Positions 9,753 through 16,842 of a DNA stretch of 64,000 nt are shown here, in pieces (the first letter of the stretch is position 1; each line of letters starts with the position of its first letter). The stretch is from JBDTSW01 sp963807385 (GTDB taxonomy: Bacteria; Actinomycetota; Thermoleophilia; Solirubrobacterales; 70-9). The notes under the pieces were generated by a model. The model searched no databases and was not told the origin of the DNA. It was given only the letters and a program-made list of their open reading frames with translations. The position numbers were made by a program, and so were the translations under genes. The DNA is taken from positions 1-64,000 of the forward strand of contig CAWEBQ010000004.1 of NCBI GenBank assembly GCA_963807385.1, given 5' to 3'.

Positions 9753-10780
9753 CTACCGCCGTCGGCTCGGCCGCCGTACCCGTCTCGTTGCGACACGCGC
9801 CCGCGCGCGGTCCCAGTCGAGCTCGTTACCCGGGAAGGCGGTCAGCTGCACCAGCTCGCCCTCGTTGCAGAGCGCGGTCCCGGCTACGCCATTGGCAGCG
9901 AAGCGCAGCGTCTCGCCGAGGCCGATCCCGGGCTCGCGCCGCGCGGGCTCGCAGTCGGTCGCGAGGAGTGCGAAGCCGCTGGCCGTTTCGGTTGCTGGCG
10001 GGTCAACCGGCGCCTCGGTCTCGGAGTCGAGCGCATCGAGTGCGTAGCCCTGGACCAGCGGCCCGTGCAGGCTCGCGAAGACGTCGGCACGGGCGACGAG
10101 GTCGAGGCAGAGGAACTCGCCGCCGGTGGCGGCGACCGCTCCGATCTGGCCGGGTCGCAGCTCGACGCCGTCCTTCATCTCGGCGAGCAGGCCGCGACGG
10201 TCCTCGTAGATGTCGTGCATCGCTCCGGTGGAGGAGTGCGGTGCCCATGCGGGTGGACTTGATGCCGGACCTCGTCCCACACCTCGCCCTGGTTGGCTCG
10301 TGCCTCGGCCGCCTACCGCGACGTTGCCGCTGACGCGACATCGGCCTTCAGACGGCGCATCCGCGGGTAGGCGGCCTGCGGCGCGGGGGCGAAGGACTCG
10401 CTGTGGCGGGAGCCCTGCCAGCGCCCGGCCTCGACGCAGCTCACGGGAACGCGCAGCTTGGCGCCGGCGCCGACGAGCACTGAGACGTCGAACGTCCGGT
10501 TCTGCTGCGCGCCGAGGACCTCCTCGCCCTCGAAGAGCAGCACGGCGGTGTCGCCCGGGTTCTCGACGACGAGGTCGTTGACGGACGCCCCGCTCTCGAG
10601 CTCGCCGATCCGGACGCCGCGCTCGCGGCCCTGGGCGAAGGACTCGAACGACAGCTCGGCCTCGGCGCCGAAGACGGGGAAGACGGCGAGCGGCCCGACC
10701 ACGTCGGGATCGCCGACGCGCAGGGGCTCGGATAGAAGGGCCGCGATCGGGGCGGGCTGGGAGTCGGTTGAAGTGCTCAT
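9753..10780 (-). CDS. ARPP-1 domain protein, interrupted
   Basis: ATG 10780 overlaps the stop of the upstream gene (ATGA). The N-terminal part reads PLAVFPVFG, ENPGDTAVLLFEGEEVLGAQ, QQNRTFDVSVLV and LRVPVSCVEAGRWQGS, matching the ARPP-1 domain (ARG and rhodanese-phosphatase-superfamily-associated protein; function unknown). A TAG then falls in frame near 10318-10320, followed in the same frame by AEARANQGEVWDEV, which suits the family. A shift near 10240 leads to a C-terminal half with GAMHDIYEDRRGLLAEM and GLGETLRFAANGVAGTAL. The break is therefore one nonsense codon and one indel in an otherwise complete protein of about 340 residues. The two zinc-ribbon genes upstream may belong with it. 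Confidence 0.6.
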
Positions 10781-11399
10781 GACTGTGTAGGTCGCTTCCC
10801 GGCACCCTTTTCTGACACGGCCCGATCGGACGCGTGCTTGGAGCCGCGCCGGCGCCGGTCCGCCGTGGCGCCTGGGGCGCTCGGGCTCCTGCAGCTTCCA
10901 CTCCGGCATCTCGTGGCCGCAGAGCGGGCACCAGTGGGGGAAGTTCCGCGACTCGTGGACGGTCAGCCAGAACTCGGGGCTCGAGTCCTCCCAGCGCGTC
11001 CGGCAGGTCGGACAACGGACCTCGGCGGTGGCGATCCGCGCCGGGTCGGGCTCGAGCTCGACGACCCGGTCCGACAGCCAGACCCGCCGGTAGCCGACCG
11101 AGCGCCGCCCACTCCACCAAGGCATCCTCGGTGTCCTCGAGCGAGCGTCCGGGGGAGCGGAAGGTCACGACCAGCTCGTCGCCCGCCTCGCCGTCGATGG
11201 TCAGGTCGGCGATGGCGACGCCGGCCCGGGAGCGGGCCTTGAAGGCGCCCGCCGCCGGGCCCCAGGAGGTCAGCCACGGAGCCCAGGCGGTGAGCATCAC
11301 GTTCCCGTTGCGGATCGTTGCCCGGTGCGTGGGCGTCGCGCCCGGTCCGTTCTCGTTGGCCATCAGCTCGTCAAACACCTCTTCGAAGTCGTCACTCAT
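10777..11399 (-). CDS. hypothetical protein with zinc ribbon, frameshifted
   Basis: The N-terminal half from ATG 11399 starts MSDDFEEVFDELMANENGPG and has a beta-rich domain ending in LEDTEDALVEWAALG. A one-base shift near 11105 moves to a frame with RVWLSDRVVELEPDPARI and a four-cysteine zinc ribbon, RCPTCRTRWEDS...HWCPLCGHEMPEWK. A further shift near 10870 would allow the end at 10777, where the stop overlaps the ATG of the ARPP-1 gene. I do not recognise the family. The acidic start and zinc ribbon suggest a soluble nucleic-acid- or protein-binding accessory factor. Confidence 0.5.
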
Positions 11400-11471
11400 T
11401 CAGCTCCTCTCATACGCCGTCAACCTCCACAAGGGAGGTCGCGCCCCGCCGGGCGGGTCTGACAGGCGTCA

Positions 11472-11495
11472 GTCGCCGGCGGGAGGCTCGGCGAC
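11472..11495 (-). terminator. stem-loop after the 11507-11887 gene, possible terminator
   Basis: GTCGCCG at 11472-11478 pairs perfectly with CGGCGAC at 11489-11495 across a 10-base loop. It starts 12 bases beyond the stop codon at 11507 (reading leftward). There is no T-run, so it could be a factor-dependent terminator or an mRNA stabiliser. Confidence 0.3.
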
Positions 11496-11506
11496 CGCCG
11501 GGAGAA

Positions 11507-11887
11507 CTACTCGTCGACCATTCTTCGAGTGGGGGTCTCCGCCTGTACGGAGACCAGCTCGCGGTTCAGCATCGGGACCGACTCGCGCGGCCAGGTGAAC
11601 CAATAGGCGTAGCGACCGATGTAGAGGTAGCGGTTGGTCATCGCCCGGCCGCCCCAACGCCGGACCCACTCGTCTGGCGGAGTCCAGACCTCCTCGCGGC
11701 CGGTGGCCTTGATCAGATCGACGAACCGCCAGAACTCGGGCTCGGTGATGTCGTCGCGGTCCCAGCCTTTGACTATGTACTGATGCGGCGCGACGTCCTC
11801 AGTCGACTTGGCCGAGGTCCAAGCGGCCCGCTCGATGAATGCCAACGCCTCCGGTGTGCTCATGAGGTGGGAGCGAACGCGGTTCAT
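11507..11887 (-). CDS. conserved-looking hypothetical protein, 126 residues
   Basis: I chose ATG 11887 (MNRVRSHLM); ATG 11863 is also possible. The protein is rich in tryptophan and tyrosine, with VAPHQYIVKGW, EPEFWRFVDLIKATGR, EVWTPPDEWVRRWGG and RYLYIGRYAYWFTW. No signal peptide or membrane segment is seen. The aromatic pattern suggests a compact single domain that binds a ligand or nucleic acid, but I do not recognise it. It is 34 bases downstream of a tiny membrane-protein frame and in the same direction as the genes on both sides. Confidence 0.55.
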   Translation of the reverse strand: MNRVRSHLMSTPEALAFIERAAWTSAKSTEDVAPHQYIVKGWDRDDITEPEFWRFVDLIKATGREEVWTPPDEWVRRWGGRAMTNRYLYIGRYAYWFTWPRESVPMLNRELVSVQAETPTRRMVDE

Positions 11888-11921
11888 GTCAAGGCCGAGG
11901 CGGCTACGACTCGCGCGCTCG

Positions 11922-12047
11922 TCAGAGGCCGAGCAGCTCCCAGACCTCAACCTGGAGCTGCAGGACGAGGTAGGCGAACACGCAGAACGCCAGGAAGAGC
12001 AGGACGCCGGCGGCCCCGTAGCCGAGCGAGCTGAGCAGGCGCCGCAC
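11922..12047 (-). CDS. small single-pass membrane protein, 41 residues
   Basis: A GTG at 12047, 5 bases after the stop of the upstream gene, opens a frame ending at TGA 11922-11924. It encodes MRRLLSSLGYGAAGVLL, a hydrophobic core VLLFLAFCVFAYLVLQL, and an acidic end EVWELLGL. The basic N-terminus followed by one hydrophobic helix predicts N-in topology. Tight spacing on both sides supports it as a real gene in the operon; the small size limits confidence. Confidence 0.45.
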   Translation of the reverse strand: MRRLLSSLGYGAAGVLLFLAFCVFAYLVLQLQVEVWELLGL

Positions 12048-12052
12048 GGGGT

Positions 12053-12620
12053 CTAGTCATAGCTGATGCTCTCCAGCGCCCTCAGGTTGTCGCCGAAGAG
12101 GTACATCCTGCTGGCCTTGGTCGGGCGCAGCTCGGTGAACCGGGCGCCGTAGTGCTCCTTGAGGATCTCCTTGACCACCTTGAAGCGCTTGAAGCCCTCC
12201 CAGAAAGCCAGCTCGCGCCAGACGAGGACTTCACCGCAGCGGATCACGGTCCACGGCTCGTCGTCGGCACCCTCGATGTCCCATTCGAACCGGAGCTCGT
12301 CTCCGTCGATCTCGGGCAGGTCGCTGTCGGGCTTCAACCCGAGCCTGCTGGCCCGGTTCCACCGCTCCTCGACGTGGAGGGCGGTCGCCAGCGCGGCCTG
12401 GGCCTTCTCGTTCCCGGCCGCAGCCGCCTCTTTCGTCTCGTCGACCGTGGGGAGGGAGACGATCAGGAGCATCTGTCCGCACTTGGGGCAGCTCACGTCG
12501 AACAGCTCGTTGTAGAGCTCCTGGCCGCCCTGCCCGCAGGTGCCATGCCACCCACAGGCTGGTGCAATCCAGCGGATTGGACTCGTCGTAGGAGTAGTAG
12601 GTGAGTTGCCGCGCGCTCAC
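12053..12620 (-). CDS. zinc-ribbon hypothetical protein, frameshifted
   Basis: GTG 12620 overlaps the stop of the upstream gene (GTGA). The start reads SARQLTYYSYDESNP. After a one-base shift near 12565 a better frame gives WIAPACGWHGTCGQGGQEL and then VSCPKCGQMLLIV, together a plausible zinc-binding C-x(5)-C...C-x2-C ribbon. The rest (about 130 residues) includes DELRFEWDIEG, EPWTVIRCGEVLVWRELAFW and KEILKEHYGARFTELRP, a mixed alpha/beta domain I cannot name. The length, 568 bases, is one base off a whole number of codons, consistent with a single indel. Confidence 0.55.
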
Positions 12621-12950
12621 GCTGATCCCTCCTGCAAACCCAGCATCTCCGCCCACACCCGCATGTAGGTGCGCTCGCGCTCGATGCCCTGGCGCTCTGC
12701 CACGGCTCCCTTGAAGTTCGGGTAGTCGATGCCGGCGGCGAGGATCGCGAGCGGCGGCGACCCACTTCTCGTGATCGACGACCGCCCGGTAGCGGTAGTC
12801 GGCGTCTTGGTCCTTGAAGATCCGAAGCGAGGGGATCTGTTGCTTGAGCGCCTCGAGGTCCTCGCGTACCCGGGCGCGGACGATCACCTTGCTTTCGTCG
12901 TCGCGGTGGGCGACGACGCTGTAGAAGCCCTGGGTCGTGAAGATCCACAT
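12617..12950 (-). CDS. hypothetical protein, about 111 residues, one frameshift
   Basis: ATG 12950 starts MWIFTTQGFYSVVAHRDD and continues to KDQDADYRYRAVVDHEKWVAA. A one-base shift near 12765 gives LAAGIDYPNFKGAVAERQ and TYMRVWAEMLGLQEGSA, ending at 12617 where the stop overlaps the next gene. Its beginning resembles a family of small proteins common in actinobacteria that I know only as hypothetical. It is soluble and acidic. Overlap with the zinc-ribbon gene suggests the two are translated together. Confidence 0.6.
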
Positions 12951-12952
12951 GG

Positions 12953-13243
12953 TCAGGCCTCCGCCGCCGCCATCAGGCCGAGGATGAGGCCGAGTAGGAC
13001 GGCGCCCTTCGCGGGCTTGGTGCCGCGGATCTCCTCGAGGCGGTCGCGCAGTAGGACGCGATCGTCGTCGCTGATCCCGACCGACTCCTGAAGGAGCGTC
13101 ACCGCCTCCAGCATCTGGTCGGCGTCCGCGCCTGCCTGCACGGACTGGAAGTCCGCGAGGCGGTCGAAGGCGGTGTCCACGCTGTCGGTGATCTCCCTCA
13201 CGGGGAGTAGGTCGTCGGGACGAGCAGAGATCTGACCGCCCAT
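12953..13243 (-). CDS. hypothetical protein with C-terminal hydrophobic helix, 96 residues
   Basis: Start ATG 13243 (MGGQISARPDDLLPV) is preferred; GTG 13252 or a start at 13279 would add residues. The middle is helical and acidic (ADADQMLEAVTLLQESVG), and the end KGAVLLGLILGLMAAAEA could be a short membrane anchor. The stop lies 2 bases before the ATG of the next gene, so it is the first gene of the tightly packed row that ends with the 11507 gene. The family is unknown to me. Confidence 0.5.
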   Translation of the reverse strand: MGGQISARPDDLLPVREITDSVDTAFDRLADFQSVQAGADADQMLEAVTLLQESVGISDDDRVLLRDRLEEIRGTKPAKGAVLLGLILGLMAAAEA

Positions 13244-13280
13244 GCCGGTCACACGACGATGCTCCGGCGTCCTGCTCACC

Positions 13281-13424
13281 TCATGCGGCGTCGCCCGTCA
13301 AGGGGTCGAACTCGATGCGGGTGTCGCAGCGGCCGGGCCGGATCGATCCGCTCCACGTGATGCTCCTCGCGAGGGACCTCAGGCGCCTGTTGGAGAGGCC
13401 GGGAAGCCCGACGCGCTGCCCCAC
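13281..13424 (-). CDS. possible 47-residue hypothetical protein
   Basis: A GTG at 13424 opens a frame with RSLARSITWSGSIRPG and CDTRIEFDPLTGDAA before TGA 13281-13283. The C-terminal half has a protein-like pattern (Trp, Asp, Phe) unlike the arginine-rich alternative frames. No family is recognised. This is the only candidate gene in the 333-base gap between the 13243 gene and the VapB antitoxin, and it could be a fragment of a longer lost gene. Confidence 0.25.
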   Translation of the reverse strand: MGQRVGLPGLSNRRLRSLARSITWSGSIRPGRCDTRIEFDPLTGDAA

Positions 13425-13571
13425 GGGGCGCGACCAGGCCCGTCGGGGTTGAATACGGCATGCAGCCTACGTCGGAGCCCGCCCACGTCAGCCGCGCACG
13501 ACCTCCTCCAGGAGGTGCTGCGCACAGGGTTCACTCTGATCGACGGCGCTGGAGATCTCGCGTTCCGGTCA

Positions 13572-13591
13572 GTAAGATGGTGTCTTACACC
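13572..13591 (+). promoter_or_regulatory. vapB promoter with overlapping palindromic operator
   Basis: GTAAGA (13572-13577) is mirrored by TCTTAC (13583-13588), and GGTGT (13579-13583) by ACACC (13587-13591). A -10-like TAAGAT sits at 13573-13578, leaving 13 bases to the ATG at 13592. Antitoxins usually repress their own operon by binding such palindromes, so this is the likely autoregulatory site. Confidence 0.55.
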
Positions 13592-13822
13592 ATGCGAACC
13601 AAGCTCTCGACCAAGGGCCAGATCGTGCTCCCGGCGGCGCTCCGCGACGCCGACGGCATCGCCCCTGGGGAAGAGTTCGAGGTGGAGCGCCTCGGCCCGG
13701 ACTCCTACCGGCTGACGCGCATCAGCCCACCCCCGAACCGGGGGCTCGTGGACTGGCTGCTCTCCTGCCCGGAGGAAGCGTGGTTCGTGGAGGTCGAGTC
13801 GGAGTCCACCGAGACCCTCTGA
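13592..13822 (+). CDS. vapB: AbrB/SpoVT-type antitoxin of a toxin-antitoxin pair
   Basis: The protein starts MRTKLSTKGQIVLPAALRDA, the signature of the swapped-hairpin AbrB/MazE DNA-binding fold, followed by GIAPGEEFEVERLGPDSYRL. The C-terminal part (LVDWLLSCPEEAWFVEVESE) is the probable toxin-binding tail. An upstream in-frame ATG at 13577 lies inside the operator palindrome, so ATG 13592 is preferred, giving 76 residues. The gene sits 4 bases before the PIN-domain toxin. It should neutralise that toxin and repress the operon. Confidence 0.85.
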   Translation: MRTKLSTKGQIVLPAALRDADGIAPGEEFEVERLGPDSYRLTRISPPPNRGLVDWLLSCPEEAWFVEVESESTETL

Positions 13823-13826
13823 CCCG

Positions 13827-14252
13827 TTGGCGCGCTACCTCATCGACGCGAACGTCCTCTCGGAGGCGACGAAGCCCGACCCTCAGCCCGCGGTCATCGA
13901 CTGGATGCGGCGCAACGAGCCGGAGGTGACCGTCGATCCGATCGTTCTCGGTGAGGTCCGCTACGGGATTCTGCTCGTGGCGCCCGGTCGCCGCCGCAGC
14001 CGGCTCGAGCGCTGGTTCGACGAGGGGGTGCGACGCATGGAGTGCGTTGCCTGGGACGCCTCAACCGGCGCGCGCTGGGCGGAGCTCCTCGCGACCCTTC
14101 GGGCCGACGGCCGCGCGATGCCGGTCAAGGACAGCATGATCGCGGCGAGCGCCCTCGCCCACGACCTGGCGATCGCGACGCTGAACCGCCGAGACTTCCA
14201 AGCGGCTGGCGTCGAGCTCGTGGATCCGAGCGCGGCGGACCCGGGCGCGTAG
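13827..14252 (+). CDS. vapC: PIN-domain toxin, VapC family
   Basis: A TTG start at 13827 follows the antitoxin by 4 bases. The 141-residue protein has the PIN acidic set: YLIDANVLSEA (Asp), the middle Glu in VLGEVRYGI, VKDSMIAASALAH (Asp) and TLNRRDF near the end. In this last motif Asn takes the place of the usual acidic residue, with the following Asp in RDF available. VapC toxins are magnesium-dependent RNases that cleave tRNA or rRNA; the target here is unknown. No transmembrane segment or signal peptide is present. Confidence 0.88.
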   Translation: MARYLIDANVLSEATKPDPQPAVIDWMRRNEPEVTVDPIVLGEVRYGILLVAPGRRRSRLERWFDEGVRRMECVAWDASTGARWAELLATLRADGRAMPVKDSMIAASALAHDLAIATLNRRDFQAAGVELVDPSAADPGA

Positions 14253-14428
14253 CTGCCGCGGCGACCGGCACGGGAAGTCCGAATCGGGATGGCGCTACCG
14301 CCACTCGGCGCGGAGATCCTCAACGTCTTCACGGAGCTTCCCGCCGGTGTCAAGTGCCCCGGAACGGCGATCGAGAACTGACGGCTCGGAAAACGCTGTG
14401 CCGGTTCGAGCGTGCGCTCGTAGCCAAC

Positions 14429-15000
14429 TCACAACGCCGTATGCAGCCGCTTCCCCATCGCCGCCCCCGACGCCTTGAAGATCTTGCACATCACCCCGTG
14501 GTTGTGACCGCAGCGCTCCCAGTAGTGGCGCATCAGGTCGCGGGGCATCAGTAGGGCGGCGGCGAAGATCGAGGCCTCCTCCTCGATGTCGGGGGTCTCG
14601 GGGGCCGGCTGGTCGGCGGGCGGGTCGCCCTCCTGGATCACCTTCTTGCGGCAGAACAGCGGCTGCTGGCCGCGGTGCATCACGTGGTGGCCGATCTCGT
14701 GGGCGATCGTGAAGCGCCGGCGCGGGGGCCACTGCTGTGGCCTCGTCGGCGTTCACCCAGATCTCGCCGAGGCTGGGGAGGAGGAGGCCGGAGAGGGTGT
14801 CGCCGGGCCCGAGCTCCGGCGCGCCGGGGGCCTCGCGCATCGCCGCGGGGCTCTTCTCGAGGACGTGGAGGCCGAAGTAGGTGTCGGCGATGTCGTCGAT
14901 CGGGATCGGGGGCTTGCTTTCGGCCCACACGTAGGCCGGCAGGGCGCGCGAGCACGCGCTCGGCCCGCTCCTCGATCGGCTCCATGTCGATCGCCGCCAC
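14429..15000 (-). CDS. ImmA/IrrE-type metallo-endopeptidase, frameshifted
   Basis: GTG 15000 starts MAAIDMEPIEERAERVLAR. A shift near 14945 leads to AESKPPIPIDDIADTYFGL, and another near 14730 leads to the zinc site RRFTIAHEIGHHVMHRG and the downstream glutamate helix DIEEEASIFAAALLMP, both hallmarks of the ImmA/IrrE family. The end is GAAMGKRLHTAL. ImmA enzymes cleave Cro/C1-type repressors to switch gene expression, for example in the ICEBs1 element and after DNA damage (IrrE/PprI). It is the last gene of a leftward operon with a sigma factor and an HTH protein, whose HTH protein is a plausible substrate. The two indels keep every motif. Confidence 0.8.
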
Positions 15001-15011
15001 CGCCCCCGTTC

Positions 15012-15245
15012 CTAGTCGCGTCCTCGGCCCGTCCCGAGCAGGCGCACCAGCGCGCCGAGGGCCCGCAGCGCGCCGAGCGAGCGCGGCGCCCCCACGCTCG
15101 CATTGGCGCGGAGCTCGCGCTCCAGGTGCGGGCGCACGCTTCCATCTCGGCCGAGCGGCCCGGCGAGCAGGCCGGCCAGCGGCCAGTCCTGTTCCTTCAG
15201 GGCGAAGCGAAAGAGCATGATTGGATCTCGAAGTTGGGTCGTCAT
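15012..15245 (-). CDS. small hypothetical protein, 77 residues
   Basis: ATG 15245 (MTTQLRDPIMLFRFALKE) is preferred over the longer frame from 15320, which is low-complexity and overlaps the upstream gene. The body is helical (EQDWPLAGLLAGPLG, ERELRANASVGAP) and ends in alanine/leucine repeats and a basic tail. It lies 11 bases before the ImmA/IrrE gene and 43 bases after the HTH gene, so it belongs to the same operon. It could be an adaptor between the two, but no family is recognised. Confidence 0.5.
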   Translation of the reverse strand: MTTQLRDPIMLFRFALKEQDWPLAGLLAGPLGRDGSVRPHLERELRANASVGAPRSLGALRALGALVRLLGTGRGRD

Positions 15246-15288
15246 GGGTAAGGGGTCGGGTCGGGGGGCTCTCGCCTGACCGTGGCGT

Positions 15289-15941
15289 TCAGCCGCCGCG
15301 GAAGAGCTGGTCCACTTCATCCCAGTCCCCGGGCTCGGACGCCCGCGCGGGGGAGGCCTGCCCGGCGGGCTCGATCGCGGCGTCGGCCTCGCTCGCGGCG
15401 CCCCTCGTCATTCGCGCGAACGCTGGGTCGGCCTCACCGCCCGAGGCGACGCCCTCGGCCAGGCTCTGCCCGGCCCGTCGCAGGCTCTCGGCGCTGGCGC
15501 CGACGATCCCGCCCAGCGCCTCGAGCACCCGCTTCGAGACGCCGCCGGGCCTCCAGGGTGCCCTGCTCCATCTCGTGGTAGTAGCCGGCGACCTTCTCCT
15601 CGCTCTCGCCGTGCCCCAGCCCGGCGGCCAGCTGCGCCACCAGCTCCGCCCGCTTTACCTGGGCGCGCTCGCGCAGGCGCGGCAGCAGCACCGGCCATAG
15701 TCCGGCGCGGCCCGGAGAGCGATCTGCCGAGCGACTCGGTCAGGCGCTCGGCAGGGGAGCCGGTGTAGGCGGCGGCGTCCCACTCGCGCGGGGGGGCCTC
15801 CTGGAGGTAGGCGTCAAACAGCACGGCGAGCTCCTCGCGGTCGATCCCCTCGAGCTTGTCGAGGTAGGCGACCGGGTCGGCCTCGCCGCCGGCACGGTGT
15901 TCGGAGATGTACTCGCTTAGAAGTCGTTCGACGTCGCTCAT
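15289..15941 (-). CDS. XRE-like HTH regulator with acidic N-terminus, frameshifted
   Basis: The N-terminal part from ATG 15941 reads MSDVERLLSEYISEHRAGGE and SPAERLTESLGRSLSG. After a shift near 15690 comes a segment resembling a Cro/C1 HTH: VKRAELVAQLAAGLG, EEKVAGYYHEMEQGTLE. A second shift near 15545 gives LEALGGIVGASAESLRRAGQ and an acidic tail ending DWDEVDQLFRGG. The intact protein would be about 217 residues. It sits directly downstream of the sigma factor and upstream of the ImmA/IrrE protease. I infer that it is the repressor or anti-sigma partner of the set; the family is otherwise unnamed as far as I can tell. Confidence 0.6.
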
Positions 15942-15964
15942 GGCGTGCGGCCCTCAGGGCCTAC

Positions 15965-16789
15965 TCAAGGATTATCGGGGTCCTCGTCATCGGGGTAGTC
16001 CTCGCCGGGTCGGCCGTTCTCCGTATTGCCGGGTTGAGGCTCCTCGGCCTCGGCCAGAAGCTCGCGTACACGCTCGCGGAAGCGCTTGACGATCTGGGCG
16101 ACGTTGTCGACGCTCATCGGCGGATCCTCGTCGGAGAACTCCGCGTTTACCTTGTCCACGGTCCCCTGGCCGGTGTCGTCCTCGAAGATGAAGAGGTTGA
16201 CTACGCGCCGGTGGCGATCGCTGAGCTCGTCCCGGGCGATGTCGATGATCTCCTGGACCTCGAGTGCGCCGGTCTCGTCCTCCTCGGAGGGGACCTCCCC
16301 CCATACGCCCTCGTCGTCGAGGTGCTCGTCGGGAAGCTCGGTGGTATCGACGCTGGGCTTGCGGTGGTAGTCGGCGATGCGCCGCGAGACGATCCGGTTG
16401 AGCCAGGTCCGGAACTCGCCGATCGACTTGCCGTCGAGCCTGGAGCGGATCGCGCTCACGACGGCGTTCTGGGCGACGTCCTCGACGTCGGCCGGCGGCA
16501 CCTTGAGGCGCACCCGGCGGACGATGTCGTCGTAGTAGCGAAAGACGATGATCGCGAGGGCGCGGTCGGACTGGCCCTGGGCACGCGCGCGAGCGACGCG
16601 CTCGAGGAGCTGTTCGTCGCTGAGCCGGGAGAGCTCGTCGTCATTTCTGGGTTCTAGGTTCGCCACGTAGGTAGTGCCTGATGCTTGGGGGTCGGTAAGC
16701 GCGACGGGTTCCTGACAAGCACCTCCAGGAAGCTCGCCGGGATCGGGACGCGAAGTGATCTTTGTATCACGCGTGTCTAGGGGCTCCAA
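15965..16789 (-). CDS. sigma-70-family (ECF-like) RNA polymerase sigma factor
   Basis: The region-2 segment is clear: ALAIIVFRYYDDIVRRVRLK, ADVEDVAQNAVVSAIRS and FRTWLNRIVSRRIADYHRK (the -10 recognition helix region). Region 4 is divergent: RDELSDRHRRVVNLFIFED followed by SVDNVAQIVKRFRERVRELL, where the usual HTH is modified. A long acidic insertion separates the two. The annotated ATG 16789 overlaps the promoter side of the divergent gene; GTG 16667 (VANLEPRNDDELSRLS) is an alternative start close to the conserved part. It is the first gene of the operon with the HTH, small and ImmA/IrrE genes and probably controls its own transcription or a stress regulon. Confidence 0.75.
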   Translation of the reverse strand: MEPLDTRDTKITSRPDPGELPGGACQEPVALTDPQASGTTYVANLEPRNDDELSRLSDEQLLERVARARAQGQSDRALAIIVFRYYDDIVRRVRLKVPPADVEDVAQNAVVSAIRSRLDGKSIGEFRTWLNRIVSRRIADYHRKPSVDTTELPDEHLDDEGVWGEVPSEEDETGALEVQEIIDIARDELSDRHRRVVNLFIFEDDTGQGTVDKVNAEFSDEDPPMSVDNVAQIVKRFRERVRELLAEAEEPQPGNTENGRPGEDYPDDEDPDNP

Positions 16790-16842
16790 ACCGCTTGCCC
16801 GTGCGTGTCAGCACGACGGTCGAGCCTCCGACTTCATCCGTG

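Noticed and set aside
9753..11399. A single 548-codon protein
   Set aside because: It joins the start of the zinc-ribbon gene and the end of the ARPP-1 gene through a long Arg-rich out-of-frame stretch. The motifs in between are in another frame, so it is a frameshift artefact.
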